DNA of 64,000 bases from Candidatus Arcticimaribacter forsetii (lineage in GTDB: Bacteria > Bacteroidota > Bacteroidia > Flavobacteriales > Flavobacteriaceae): the NCBI RefSeq assembly GCF_910589745.1, contig NZ_OU342399.1, positions 1,718,501-1,782,500 on the forward strand. The letters run 5' to 3'. Under the pieces are notes generated by a model, which searched no databases, was not told the origin of the DNA, and saw only the letters and a program-made list of their open reading frames with translations. Numbering within the stretch: position 1 is the first letter of the stretch; each line of letters begins with the position of its first letter. Of the stretch, positions 17,350 through 26,348 are shown piece after piece. A program made the translations under genes and the position numbers.

Positions 17350-17847
17350 ATGCTTAAAAAAAAGACGATAACCTTAATTGCTGCAGCAGCAGAGAACGAT
17401 GCTCTTGGGAAAGACAATGATTTAATTTGGCACATCCCTGAGGACTTAAAGCGATTTAAAAGACTAACAACTGGGCATGCAATTATTATGGGTCGAAAGA
17501 CATTTGAATCGATGCCTAAAGCACTTCCAAACAGAACTAATATAGTTTTAACAAGAAACAAAAATTATAAAGCTGATGGAGCTTTGGTTACTTCAAATAT
17601 AGAAGAAGCTCTTGAAATGGCAAAAGATGACCCGCAACCCTTTATAATTGGTGGAGCTCAAATTTATTCTCTTTTGATGGACCACTGCAATAGAATTGAA
17701 CTTACTCGTGTTCATCATGATTTTGATGCAGATGTATTCTTTCCTAAAATTGATAAAAACAAATGGATCGTTGTCAAAGAGGAATTTATGTCTAAAACTG
17801 ACAACCAACCTTATGACTATACTTATTTAACTTACGATAAAAAATAA
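17350..17847 (+). CDS. folA: Dihydrofolate reductase
   Basis: FolA reduces dihydrofolate to THF with NADPH and closes the cycle driven by ThyA. From the chosen ATG the protein has 165 residues, the normal size. It carries LIAAAAENDALGKDNDLIWHIPEDLKRFK-type start motifs split over residues 8-36, with catalytic-region D27 equivalent E in IPEDL, then IIMGRKTFES (about 48-57), NIVLTRN (about 66-72) and PFIIGGAQIYSLLM (about 95-108). The reading frame is open upstream to a TTG at 17266, which would add 28 polar residues not seen in ordinary DHFRs; I prefer the internal ATG. fabD follows 4 nt after the stop. Confidence 0.93.
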   Translation: MLKKKTITLIAAAAENDALGKDNDLIWHIPEDLKRFKRLTTGHAIIMGRKTFESMPKALPNRTNIVLTRNKNYKADGALVTSNIEEALEMAKDDPQPFIIGGAQIYSLLMDHCNRIELTRVHHDFDADVFFPKIDKNKWIVVKEEFMSKTDNQPYDYTYLTYDKK

Positions 17848-17851
17848 TTTA

Positions 17852-18736
17852 ATGAAAGCATTTTTATTTCCTGGACAAGGTGCTCAATTTCCTGGAATGG
17901 GAAAAGATTTATACGAAGCTTCTGAAGAAGCCAAAGCACTATTTCATAAAGCAAATGATATTTTAGGATTCAACATTACTGAAATAATGTTTGGTGATGA
18001 TGCAGAAGCCTTAAAACAGACCCAAGTTACTCAACCCGCAATATTCCTGCATTCTGTTATAATGAGTACTGTTATGGGTTCTTCTTTCACGCCAGATTGT
18101 GTTGCAGGACATTCTTTAGGTGAATTTTCTGCTTTAGTATCCGCAAAAGCAATGAGTTTTGAAAGTGGTTTAAAATTAGTTCATCAGCGAGCATTAGCTA
18201 TGCAAGATGCGTGTGACGAAGTTCCTGGAACTATGGCTGCTGTTCTAGGACTTGATGACAAAACCATTGAAGATGTTTGTGCAAAAACAGCTGGTATTGT
18301 TGTTGCTGCCAATTATAATTGTCCAGGCCAATTGGTTATTTCTGGAGAAATAGAAGCCATTAAACTGGCATGCGAGGCTATGAAAGAAGCAGGTGCAAAA
18401 CGTGCATTGCCACTTCCTGTAGGAGGTGCATTTCATTCTCCTTTAATGGAACCTGCAAGAACAAAGCTGGCTACTGCAATAGAAAATACAGAAATTAAAA
18501 ATCCAATTTGCCCAGTATATCAAAATGTGGCCGCAATTGGAATCACAGATGCAGCTACTATAAAAGCTAACTTAATAGAACAACTTACTGCTCCAGTTCG
18601 ATGGACTCAAAGTGTTCAGCAAATGCTAGAAGATGGTGCAAACTCTTTTGTAGAAGTTGGACCAGGGAAAGTTTTACAAGGCCTTGTTAAAAAAATTGAT
18701 CGCTCTGTTGAAACAAGTTCAGGAGCAATTGCTTAA
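17852..18736 (+). CDS. fabD: Malonyl-CoA:ACP transacylase FabD
   Basis: FabD loads malonate onto acyl carrier protein for type II fatty acid synthesis. It has 294 residues, beginning with AFLFPGQGAQFPGMG (3-17). The catalytic serine is S88 in the GHSLGE elbow, the substrate arginine lies in HQRALAMQ (R113), and the catalytic histidine is H195 in GGAFHSPLM. The late VGPGKVLQGLVKK motif is also kept. It is 4 nt behind folA and probably co-transcribed with it, with no obvious functional tie. Its stop codon is 2 nt from that of the convergent amidohydrolase gene. Confidence 0.96.
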   Translation: MKAFLFPGQGAQFPGMGKDLYEASEEAKALFHKANDILGFNITEIMFGDDAEALKQTQVTQPAIFLHSVIMSTVMGSSFTPDCVAGHSLGEFSALVSAKAMSFESGLKLVHQRALAMQDACDEVPGTMAAVLGLDDKTIEDVCAKTAGIVVAANYNCPGQLVISGEIEAIKLACEAMKEAGAKRALPLPVGGAFHSPLMEPARTKLATAIENTEIKNPICPVYQNVAAIGITDAATIKANLIEQLTAPVRWTQSVQQMLEDGANSFVEVGPGKVLQGLVKKIDRSVETSSGAIA

Positions 18737-18738
18737 AT

Positions 18739-20016
18739 CTAATTGTGCTTGAAGACTTCACCGTTTTTCATTACAAACGTAATGTTTTCAAGGGTTTTTA
18801 TATCTACAAGTGCATTCTGATCTGAAGCAACAATATCAGCATAAAAACCTGGTTTTATTTGGCCCAGTTTATCTTGTTCTAAAATAGATGCATTAACAAT
18901 TGTAGCAGACTGAATTGCTTCACTTGCAGGCATACCAACCTCAACCATATAACCGAATTCTTTTCCGTTCAGACCATGTGGAAATACACCTGCATCTGTA
19001 CCAAAGGCAATTGGAACTCCCATTTCGTAAGCTTTTTTAAATGTTTCCTGGATTTTAGGCCCAACTTTTAATGCTTTCGGAACAATAATATCTGGGTAAT
19101 ATCCTGGAATTTTTGCTTTCTCAACTACTTGCTTCCCAGCAGTAATTGTAGGAACTAAATAAGCATTTTTCTCAATCATTAATTTCATTGTTCTTTTGCT
19201 CATTAAGGTACCATGTTCTATGGTCTTAACACCCGATGAGACAGCTCTATACATACCTTCATCTCCGTGAGCATGAGCAGCGACTTGCATTCCATAATCA
19301 CGTGCTGTAGCAGTAATAGCTGCTATTTCTTCTTTAGTGAATTGAGGGTTTTCTCCACTTTTAGCAACACTTAAAACGCCACCTGTCGCAGTGATTTTTA
19401 TCCAGTCTGCTCCATTTTTATAGCGCTGACGAACTGCTTTTCTTGCATCTTCTACAGAATTTACAACACCTTGTTTTGGACCTGGATCTCCTTGTAGTTC
19501 CGACTTATTCCCATTTGTTGGATCTCCATGTCCTCCTGTTGAAGCTAGTGTTTTCCCCGCTGTAAAAATTCGTGGACCTGGAACTTTTCCTTTTGCTATC
19601 GCATTACGAAGTGCAATATTTACTCCGGAACCTCCTAAATCTCTCACCGTTGTAAAACCTGCCATAAGAGATCTTTCTGCATAAATTGCTGCATCGAAAG
19701 CCATATCTGCTTCGTTTAATCTATATCTATTTAAATAAGTTTTAGGACTAGACTCAGATTCAATATGGACATGCATATCAATAAAACCAGGATAAACAGT
19801 TTTGCTTTTTAAATCTATAATCTTAGTAGCACTCGACTCATTTGTTTTGTATCCTTTTTCAACAGAAGTAATAAGGTTCCCCTCAATAACAATGGTTTGT
19901 TCTTTCTTTATTGATCCTGATTTACTATCAAAAAGCTGACCGCAATGTAAATAAGTTGTCTGTGCTACTATTCCGAATGAAATAAAAAAAGTAAAAGCAA
20001 AAATTAAGTTCTTCAT
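18739..20016 (-). CDS. Exported metal-dependent amidohydrolase (imidazolonepropionase-like)
   Basis: The 425-residue protein starts with a signal peptide (about residues 1-18, ending in IVAQ) and should be periplasmic or secreted. It belongs to the amidohydrolase superfamily: metal ligands in MHVHIE (HxH, near residue 81), a metal-bridging lysine candidate in WIKITATGG (about 206), histidines in VAAHAHGDEGM (about 246) and TIEHGTLM (about 267), and the catalytic aspartate in FGTDAGVFPHG (about 343). Close relatives are often annotated as Xaa-Pro dipeptidases or prolidase-like amidohydrolases of this subgroup. The substrate is not predictable here. It stands alone, convergent with fabD. Confidence 0.85.
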   Translation of the reverse strand: MKNLIFAFTFFISFGIVAQTTYLHCGQLFDSKSGSIKKEQTIVIEGNLITSVEKGYKTNESSATKIIDLKSKTVYPGFIDMHVHIESESSPKTYLNRYRLNEADMAFDAAIYAERSLMAGFTTVRDLGGSGVNIALRNAIAKGKVPGPRIFTAGKTLASTGGHGDPTNGNKSELQGDPGPKQGVVNSVEDARKAVRQRYKNGADWIKITATGGVLSVAKSGENPQFTKEEIAAITATARDYGMQVAAHAHGDEGMYRAVSSGVKTIEHGTLMSKRTMKLMIEKNAYLVPTITAGKQVVEKAKIPGYYPDIIVPKALKVGPKIQETFKKAYEMGVPIAFGTDAGVFPHGLNGKEFGYMVEVGMPASEAIQSATIVNASILEQDKLGQIKPGFYADIVASDQNALVDIKTLENITFVMKNGEVFKHN

Positions 20017-20076
20017 AATTGAAATGTTTTGGGTTAAGATACTATTTTAGCTTTAATATTTAAATTCTCTAACTTA

Positions 20077-20898
20077 TTGATTTTGAAAAAAAATCTAATC
20101 CATTTCCTATCCTCAATTTTCCCAAATCTATTTGTTTCAATTGCATACAAACAACTTACCACCCCTCTGGTTCACAAATATAGAGCCCACGAAATAAAGT
20201 CATTGGCAAAATCAAAACAAAAAGATTTTGCTTTTGAAAAATTTACTATTAAAACCTACCAATGGGGATCGGGTTCAAAATCCGTATTATTAATCCACGG
20301 TTGGGAAGGTCAAGCAGGAAATTTTGCTGATTTAATAGAAGTTTTAGTGGAAAATAATTTTACGGTATATGCGTTCGACGGACCCGGACATGGAGCAAGC
20401 TCACTTGGAGAAACTAGTCTTTTTAAGTTTAGTGATCTTGTCGGTGCCTTAATTAAAAAACACAATATAAATAACTTAGTGAGTCACTCTTTTGGTGGAG
20501 TTGCAACCTCTGTTTTTCTGGGGAACAATCCTCAAATAACTATTGATCGTTATGTACTTTTTACCACTCCAAATAAATTCGAGGACCGAATTCAATTTGT
20601 AGCCGATCGCGTTGGGATTTCAAAAAAAGTAACTACTAGATTGATCAATAAAATTGAAAAAGAAGAAGGAATTGAGGTAAGTAAAATGAATGTTGCTGAA
20701 TATGCTCAAAAATCTGGAGTTAAGAAAGCTCTTATCTTACACGATACAAATGATCGAGTACTTTCTGTCAACCAATCTAAGCAAGTAAGTGAATTTTGGG
20801 AAAATTCTACTTTAGAAGAAGTTACGGGCACAGGGCATTATAGAATTCTTAGAACTAAATCTATTCTAAATAGAGCTGTTGAGTTTTTGAATGCTTAA
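20077..20898 (+). CDS. Alpha/beta hydrolase
   Basis: A 273-residue alpha/beta-hydrolase with the oxyanion segment LLIHGWEGQAGNF (about 71-83), GPGHGASS (about 109-116), a nucleophile elbow SHSFGG (about 146-151, serine in the centre) and the triad histidine in TGTGHYRIL near residue 256; an aspartate in DTNDRVLS near residue 229 completes the triad. No ATG is available near the N-terminus: the frame begins with TTG at 20077 (or TTG at 20083), so a non-ATG start is implied. The N-terminal 20 residues are moderately hydrophobic but not a clear signal peptide. Substrate unknown. It converges with the DegT aminotransferase gene 13 nt away. Confidence 0.78.
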   Translation: MILKKNLIHFLSSIFPNLFVSIAYKQLTTPLVHKYRAHEIKSLAKSKQKDFAFEKFTIKTYQWGSGSKSVLLIHGWEGQAGNFADLIEVLVENNFTVYAFDGPGHGASSLGETSLFKFSDLVGALIKKHNINNLVSHSFGGVATSVFLGNNPQITIDRYVLFTTPNKFEDRIQFVADRVGISKKVTTRLINKIEKEEGIEVSKMNVAEYAQKSGVKKALILHDTNDRVLSVNQSKQVSEFWENSTLEEVTGTGHYRILRTKSILNRAVEFLNA

Positions 20899-20911
20899 TT
20901 TCAATATAATT

Positions 20912-22045
20912 TTACCTTTTCAAAAACTCTTTAATCTTAGAAACAATAAACTCTATTTGATCTGTAGTTAATTCGGAATGCATTGGAAGGGCAATAACCT
21001 CTTTCACCAATTGATTAGTAACTTTAAAATCATCTTCATTATAACCCTCATGGGTATATGCTTTTTGCAAATGAAGTGGCACAGGATAATATATACCACA
21101 CGGAATATCGTTTTCATTTAAAAACTTAACCAACCCGTCTCTATCATTATTGATTATCCTAAGAGTATACTGATGAAAAACGTGAGAATTACAATCATAC
21201 AACCTGAAAGGAGTAATTACATTAGGATGATCTTTTAGCAATTGAGTATACTGAATAGCAGCTTGCTTTCTTCTTTCGTTATAATAATCTAAATACTGAA
21301 GTTTAATCTTTAGAACTGCAGCTTGCATTGAGTCTAATCTTGAATTCACCCCAACTACATCGTGGTAATATCGAGTGTACATACCGTGGTTAACAATCCC
21401 TCTAATCAAGTGAGCCAATTCATCGTCATTCGTAAATATTGCTCCTCCATCTCCATAAGCTCCTAAATTCTTAGATGGAAAAAAAGAAGTAGCTGCAACA
21501 TGACCAATGGTTCCTGTTTTAGATTTTGAACCATCTTTATGAGTGTAGGTTGCACCAATTCCTTGAGCATTATCTTCAATTACAAAAAGCTTGTGTTTAT
21601 TTGCGATCTCCATAATCTCATCCATTGGAGCACATTGTCCAAAAAGATGAACTGGAATGATTGCTTTAGTTTTGGAAGTAATTGCTTTTTCGATTTCAAC
21701 GGGATCAATATTAAAGGTTTTTGGATCCACATCAACCAATACCGGGGTTAAATTAAGAAGTCCAATTACCTCAACTGTTGCTGCAAAAGTAAAATCTGCA
21801 GTAATTATTTCATCTCCTGGTTTTAATCCAAGACCCATCAATGCAATTTGCAAAGCATCTGTACCGTTTGCGCAAGGGATAACATTTTTAACCCCAAGAT
21901 ACTTTTCTAGATCGGACTGAAAAGCATGAACTGCTGGACCGTTTATAAAAGAAGTGTTTTCTAAAACATCTTGCAGGGCAGCATTTACCTCGGGCTTAAT
22001 AAACTCATATTGACCCTTCAGGTCTACCATTTGGATTTTTTTCAT
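20912..22045 (-). CDS. DegT/DnrJ/EryC1/StrS-family sugar aminotransferase
   Basis: This PLP enzyme (377 residues) belongs to the nucleotide-sugar aminotransferases that act in surface polysaccharide or modified-sugar synthesis. Landmarks are MVDLKGQY (6-13), CANGTDALQIAL (58-69), DFTFAATVE (84-92), cofactor aspartate D158 in VIEDNAQ, PLP lysine K192 in FFPSKNLGAYGDGGA, and RLDSMQAA near residue 240. The C-terminal block IPCGIYYPVPLHLQ resembles WbpE/WlbC-like 3-amino sugar enzymes, which suggests a UDP-3-keto sugar substrate; this is inferred. It is adjacent and divergent to the Kdo transferase gene but in no sugar cluster. Confidence 0.88.
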   Translation of the reverse strand: MKKIQMVDLKGQYEFIKPEVNAALQDVLENTSFINGPAVHAFQSDLEKYLGVKNVIPCANGTDALQIALMGLGLKPGDEIITADFTFAATVEVIGLLNLTPVLVDVDPKTFNIDPVEIEKAITSKTKAIIPVHLFGQCAPMDEIMEIANKHKLFVIEDNAQGIGATYTHKDGSKSKTGTIGHVAATSFFPSKNLGAYGDGGAIFTNDDELAHLIRGIVNHGMYTRYYHDVVGVNSRLDSMQAAVLKIKLQYLDYYNERRKQAAIQYTQLLKDHPNVITPFRLYDCNSHVFHQYTLRIINNDRDGLVKFLNENDIPCGIYYPVPLHLQKAYTHEGYNEDDFKVTNQLVKEVIALPMHSELTTDQIEFIVSKIKEFLKR

Positions 22046-22134
22046 CTTGAAAATTTAAAACGTAAATTTAAAAAAAGGATTCTTCTTTCATGGGATTACC
22101 AGATAAACTATTTTTGAATATTCAATACGAAGCT

Positions 22135-23370
22135 ATGTTATACACGTTTGTAATAGGAATTGTGCTGTTTTTACTTCGTTTAGTAGCATTATTTTCCAAT
22201 AAAATAGATCATTTTCTTAGCGTACGAAAGAATATCATCCCAACCATTCAAGAAAAAATAAGCCCCTCAGATCATGTTTTATGGTTTCATTGTGCTTCCT
22301 TAGGGGAATTTGAACAAGCTCGTCCTTTAATTGTTGCTTCAAAAAAAGAATATCCAAATTACAAGATTGCTCTTACTTTTTTTTCGCCCTCTGGATTTGA
22401 AATCCAAAAAAACTATCCACTAGCAGATGTTGTTACCTACTTACCTTTAGACAAAACAAGTTACCTACGGGAATTTCTTGAAGTTCTAAATCCTGATGCT
22501 CTTTTTTTAATCAAATATGAATTTTGGCCAGGCTTAATCAAAGAAGTTAAAAATAAAAATATCCTCATTTTTTCAATAGCAAGCATCTTCAGATCAGAAC
22601 AATTATTTTTTAAACCTTTCGGTCTATTTATGAGAAATATATTGAGAAAAATAGATTTCTTTTTTGTCCAAAATCAAGATTCTCAAGATCTTTTAAATTC
22701 TATTAACATCAATAATTCAATTATAATTGGTGACACTCGTAATGATCGAGTTCTGAATATTTTAAATAAAGATAATTCAAATGATGGAATTGAACGGTTT
22801 GTAAATAATAAAGACTGTTTTGTTGTTGGAAGTAGCTGGCCAGAGGACATAGAAATATTAAATAAAGTAATTGATTCATCAACAAACATTAAGACCATTA
22901 TCGCTCCACACAATGTAGATGAAAAATCATTAATTGAAATTGAGAGATCTTTTAAAAAACCAACCATTAGACTTAGCAGATTAGATGAACTCAAAGAAAT
23001 AGGAGAAGAGATTCTTTTAATTGATTGTATTGGAATTTTAACCCAGATATATAGTTATGCAGATATTGCATATGTGGGAGGAGGAATGGGCAATAAAGGG
23101 CTTCATAATATCTTAGAACCAGCTGTATTTGGCATCCCTGTTTTTGTTGGTAAAAACTATAAGCGTTATCAAGAAGCACTTGATTTAAAATCAAAAGGAG
23201 GTCTAATAAGTGTTCGTTCTGCTGAAGATTTTAAAGAAAAGTTTACTGAAATTTCAAATGATAAATTCATCCAAAAAAAGATGGGAACCCTAAATTCAGA
23301 ATACATTAAAAATCAAGCTGGTGCTACCTTAAAGATTATAACTAAATTAAAACAAGTATTAAAACATTGA
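22135..23370 (+). CDS. waaA: 3-deoxy-D-manno-octulosonic acid (Kdo) transferase WaaA
   Basis: WaaA adds Kdo to lipid A precursor at the inner face of the cytoplasmic membrane. The chosen ATG (22135) starts directly with the usual N-terminal membrane anchor (MLYTFVIG, hydrophobic to about residue 20) and gives 411 residues; an earlier ATG at 22090 would add 15 polar residues. The GT30 motifs follow: WFHCASLGEFEQARPL (about 61-76, with the base glutamate), KYEFWPGL (about 136-143), GSSWPED (about 250) and the C-terminal donor-binding YVGGGMGNKGLHNILEPA (about 313-330). Alkaline phosphatase is next on the same strand, 48 nt away. Confidence 0.92.
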   Translation: MLYTFVIGIVLFLLRLVALFSNKIDHFLSVRKNIIPTIQEKISPSDHVLWFHCASLGEFEQARPLIVASKKEYPNYKIALTFFSPSGFEIQKNYPLADVVTYLPLDKTSYLREFLEVLNPDALFLIKYEFWPGLIKEVKNKNILIFSIASIFRSEQLFFKPFGLFMRNILRKIDFFFVQNQDSQDLLNSININNSIIIGDTRNDRVLNILNKDNSNDGIERFVNNKDCFVVGSSWPEDIEILNKVIDSSTNIKTIIAPHNVDEKSLIEIERSFKKPTIRLSRLDELKEIGEEILLIDCIGILTQIYSYADIAYVGGGMGNKGLHNILEPAVFGIPVFVGKNYKRYQEALDLKSKGGLISVRSAEDFKEKFTEISNDKFIQKKMGTLNSEYIKNQAGATLKIITKLKQVLKH

Positions 23371-23418
23371 AAATACATAGTTTAATTGTTATTTTGTAAC
23401 CTATTTCAATTTTTCATA

Positions 23419-24468
23419 ATGAATAAAACTTCACTATTAGCGAGTCTTTTTTTTAGTTTCTCATGCGCCTTAGCTCAAGAAAAAACACCAACTAACATCA
23501 TCTTAATGATCGGTGATGGAATGGGGTTAACTCAAATATCAGCCGGAATGTATTATAATGGTAATAAAACTTCCTTAGAAAAATTCCCTGTTATCGGTTT
23601 ATCAAAAACACATTCCTCTAATGCTCTAGTTACAGATTCTGCTGCTTCAGGAACTGCAATGGCTTCAGGAGTTAAAACTCTTAATGGTGTTATTGGAATT
23701 GGATCAAAAAACCAATATCCAAAATCTATATTAGATTTATGTAATGAAAAAGGATATCAAACCGGATTAATTTCAACCTCCAGTATTGTTCATGCAACTC
23801 CTGCCTCTTTCTATGCTCATGTAGACTCAAGAAGAAAATATCAAGAAATTGCGTTTCAACTAAGCACAGGTGTTGTTGATTATTTTATTGGTGGAGGAGA
23901 AAATCATTTTAACAGAAGAAAAGACAAAAGAAATTTAATCAAAGAAATGACAGAATATGATATTGTTTCCTCTCTCTCAAAATTTGATAAATCAGAATCT
24001 AAAAAAATTGGTTTTTTCACTAACAGAGATGAACCCAATAGAATTTTAGACGGCAGGCTTCCTCTTGACAAAGCAGTTAAAAGTATATTAAGTAAATTTG
24101 ACCGAGACCAAAAACCATTCTTTTTAATGGTGGAGGGATCTCAAATCGATTGGGGCGGTCATGCAAACGAATTAGAGTATGTAGTCTCTGAATTCAATGA
24201 CTTTGATGTTGCTATTCAAACTGTTTTAGATTACACTGTCGAGCATCCAAACACCTTGGTAATTGTTACCGCAGATCATGAAACCGGAGGTTTAAGTCTT
24301 CCTAAGGGTGACATTAAAACCATGGAGCCCGAAGCTATTTTTTCTAGCTTAGGTCATACAGCAACAATGGTCCCTGTTTTTAGCAAAGGACCATCGGCTT
24401 CATTGTTTTCTGGTATATATGATAACACTGAAATCTTTACAAAGATGTTAAGTGTTTTAAATAAATAA
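23419..24468 (+). CDS. Alkaline phosphatase, exported (PhoA superfamily)
   Basis: A 349-residue exported metallophosphatase. The chosen ATG gives a clean signal peptide (MNKTSLLAS to CALAQ, cut near residue 20); an upstream TTG frame extension is unlikely. Metal and active-site motifs are IGDGMGLTQISAG (about 32-44), the nucleophile serine within VTDSAASGTAMASG (about 78-91), MVEGSQIDWGGHANE (about 236-250), and the zinc ligands in TADHETGG (about 284-291) and LGHTATMVP (about 312-320). It is shorter than E. coli PhoA, as in other Bacteroidetes members. No Pho-box was identified. It ends 1 nt before a convergent gene. Confidence 0.93.
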   Translation: MNKTSLLASLFFSFSCALAQEKTPTNIILMIGDGMGLTQISAGMYYNGNKTSLEKFPVIGLSKTHSSNALVTDSAASGTAMASGVKTLNGVIGIGSKNQYPKSILDLCNEKGYQTGLISTSSIVHATPASFYAHVDSRRKYQEIAFQLSTGVVDYFIGGGENHFNRRKDKRNLIKEMTEYDIVSSLSKFDKSESKKIGFFTNRDEPNRILDGRLPLDKAVKSILSKFDRDQKPFFLMVEGSQIDWGGHANELEYVVSEFNDFDVAIQTVLDYTVEHPNTLVIVTADHETGGLSLPKGDIKTMEPEAIFSSLGHTATMVPVFSKGPSASLFSGIYDNTEIFTKMLSVLNK

Positions 24469-24469
24469 G

Positions 24470-25489
24470 TTACTTAGTTCGCATTTCGTCTAAGACTTGT
24501 AACTTAAATTGTTTGTCATCTTCGATTATTTCAAAAAACGAAGTAATATAGTCAACAACTTCTTGATGAGATTTTGGATTATCAAAATCGTTTTTAAAAC
24601 TATTAATAACAGCAAAGAAAGCAGCTTTATTTGCTACAAACTCATCTCTCATATCAAACATTAAAGACTCGTCTCTTTTGAACCCCCTGTACTGTCTATC
24701 TCTTATGTTTTTTAAACCTAAACTTTCATTTGTAACGGCATAACTAGGATCTACAATACCAGACATATCGAAATCATAAGGAAGCGGTATGAATTTGTTC
24801 TGTGGAACAGTAACAAGTAATTTTCCATTATGAGAATAAGCAGTTGAAAAATCAGTATTACCAATCATAAATTGAAACAAATTGTTTTTAACAGATGCCT
24901 CAGGTAGCATATTCATTGGATGCATAAAACGCTCCCAAACTTTAGCCTCTGAGCGTTTCGCTACATTTTTATCATCCTCTATAAAAAAACCATTTAAGGT
25001 GAATTTTTTTGTGCTTTTTTTCTTAATCTCCTCGAAATCAACAGAAACTCTTCTGGTCTTAAAGTGATACGGCGATATGATTTCAAACAGCTTATAAGCT
25101 ATTAATTCTCTTAAAATATTATCATTTTTATTGTCCTCAAGCTTACATGGTAAAACTAGTTTAAGTTTTTTGTTTCCCTTAAAAAGGGTGCCTTTAGCAT
25201 CCGATTTTTTGATCTTCATTTTCACAGGTGGGAAATAACATGTAGCTCTTCTAAAATTTCCACGAGCACGAACACCCACATTTATTTCATTCCAAACACC
25301 ATTTTCTTTGAATTTCATTGTGGTATCAAAAAATACAGTGTCATTGTCACTCTTTTTTAATTCACGATTAGAAAAACTAATCTGAATCGGAACAATTTCT
25401 TCAGTTCTAAATAATTTGGTAGGTTCTTCTTGAGCAAAAACAAAGGTTGAAGCACATAAAAAAATTAATAATGTCTTGATGGTTTGCAT
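24470..25489 (-). CDS. Exported protein resembling the CotH kinase-like fold
   Basis: A 339-residue protein with a signal peptide (MQTIKTLLIFLCASTFVFAQ, cut near residue 20). The middle shows a pattern reminiscent of CotH-like atypical kinases: RARGNFRR with a conserved-looking cysteine, PPVKMKIKK, an NDNILRELIAYKLFE helix, LNGFFIEDD, and later FMIGNTDFSTAYSHN and FIPLPYDFDMSGIVDP. The last two could be the catalytic N/D and metal-binding DxD-like elements. I am unsure whether it is catalytically competent. It is convergent with alkaline phosphatase and divergent from a membrane protein gene, so context does not reveal its job. Confidence 0.6.
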   Translation of the reverse strand: MQTIKTLLIFLCASTFVFAQEEPTKLFRTEEIVPIQISFSNRELKKSDNDTVFFDTTMKFKENGVWNEINVGVRARGNFRRATCYFPPVKMKIKKSDAKGTLFKGNKKLKLVLPCKLEDNKNDNILRELIAYKLFEIISPYHFKTRRVSVDFEEIKKKSTKKFTLNGFFIEDDKNVAKRSEAKVWERFMHPMNMLPEASVKNNLFQFMIGNTDFSTAYSHNGKLLVTVPQNKFIPLPYDFDMSGIVDPSYAVTNESLGLKNIRDRQYRGFKRDESLMFDMRDEFVANKAAFFAVINSFKNDFDNPKSHQEVVDYITSFFEIIEDDKQFKLQVLDEMRTK

Positions 25490-25543
25490 AGCATATATAT
25501 AGTTAATAGATTTATCAAATATAATGTTTTAGAAATAAAAATC

Positions 25544-26281
25544 ATGAATAGGTATTTTTCCATAATTAACAAACGTACCCTTTATACTTTAATCATTTCA
25601 TTAGCCGTTCCTTATTTAGCTTATGAATTAGAAATTGTTTACAATATAGACCTCACTCTAATTAGTATCGCAATAATATTTCCCTTGGTTTTTGCAATTC
25701 GTGGTGCTTTCAGACGAAGAGAGAAAGCTTTAGAACACTTGAGTAGGTTTCGTGGATCTTTAAATGTAATTAAATCTTGTTTTGCAACAAACGCTAAATT
25801 ATCTGATGAAAAGAAAAAGGAAATCGAGTTAATTATTAATGAAATAAGCGATAATCTTCTTGATTATCTTCAAAACAATTCAAGAAAAATTCAGGAAATT
25901 GATGATTCTGTCAACAAAATAGAGCGTTTCATCTTAGCCAATGAGGATGTTATTTCAGGTGGATTTAAATTGAAAATTTTTGGTTTCATGAGATCTGTAA
26001 ATGAAGGTATTGAAAACCTTGAAGCAATTCACACACACAGAACTCCAATTAGTCTGAAAGCCTATTGTAAAATTTTTATTTATATTTTTCCATTAATTTA
26101 TACTCCCACAATAATTAACAAGATTGGATTTGAAGAACCAGAGTGGATTACTTATTTTGTTGTAATTGTAAGTGAATTTATCCTAATATCACTTTATAAC
26201 ATCCAAGATCAGATGGAATATCCTTTTGATAACGACGGTCTTGATGATATTAAACTAGATAACTTTAAATTAAATAGATAA
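25544..26281 (+). CDS. Integral membrane protein, possibly bestrophin-related
   Basis: The chosen ATG gives 245 residues: two hydrophobic segments near the N-terminus (about 12-28 and 35-53), a central charged helical region (about 55-160), and two more hydrophobic segments (about 175-192 and 200-218). After the last one comes the motif MEYPFDNDGLDDIKLD. This recalls the post-membrane E/NPF-x-x-D-x-N-D-L-P-L signature of bacterial bestrophin-type anion channels, and the overall four-segment topology also fits. The resemblance is partial, so the assignment is tentative. Neighbours give no further hint. Confidence 0.5.
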   Translation: MNRYFSIINKRTLYTLIISLAVPYLAYELEIVYNIDLTLISIAIIFPLVFAIRGAFRRREKALEHLSRFRGSLNVIKSCFATNAKLSDEKKKEIELIINEISDNLLDYLQNNSRKIQEIDDSVNKIERFILANEDVISGGFKLKIFGFMRSVNEGIENLEAIHTHRTPISLKAYCKIFIYIFPLIYTPTIINKIGFEEPEWITYFVVIVSEFILISLYNIQDQMEYPFDNDGLDDIKLDNFKLNR

Positions 26282-26348
26282 TAATTGTTAAGATTTATTG
26301 CAAACACGTTAAGTCCAAAAAGTATTTAATATATTCCTTCATGATTTA

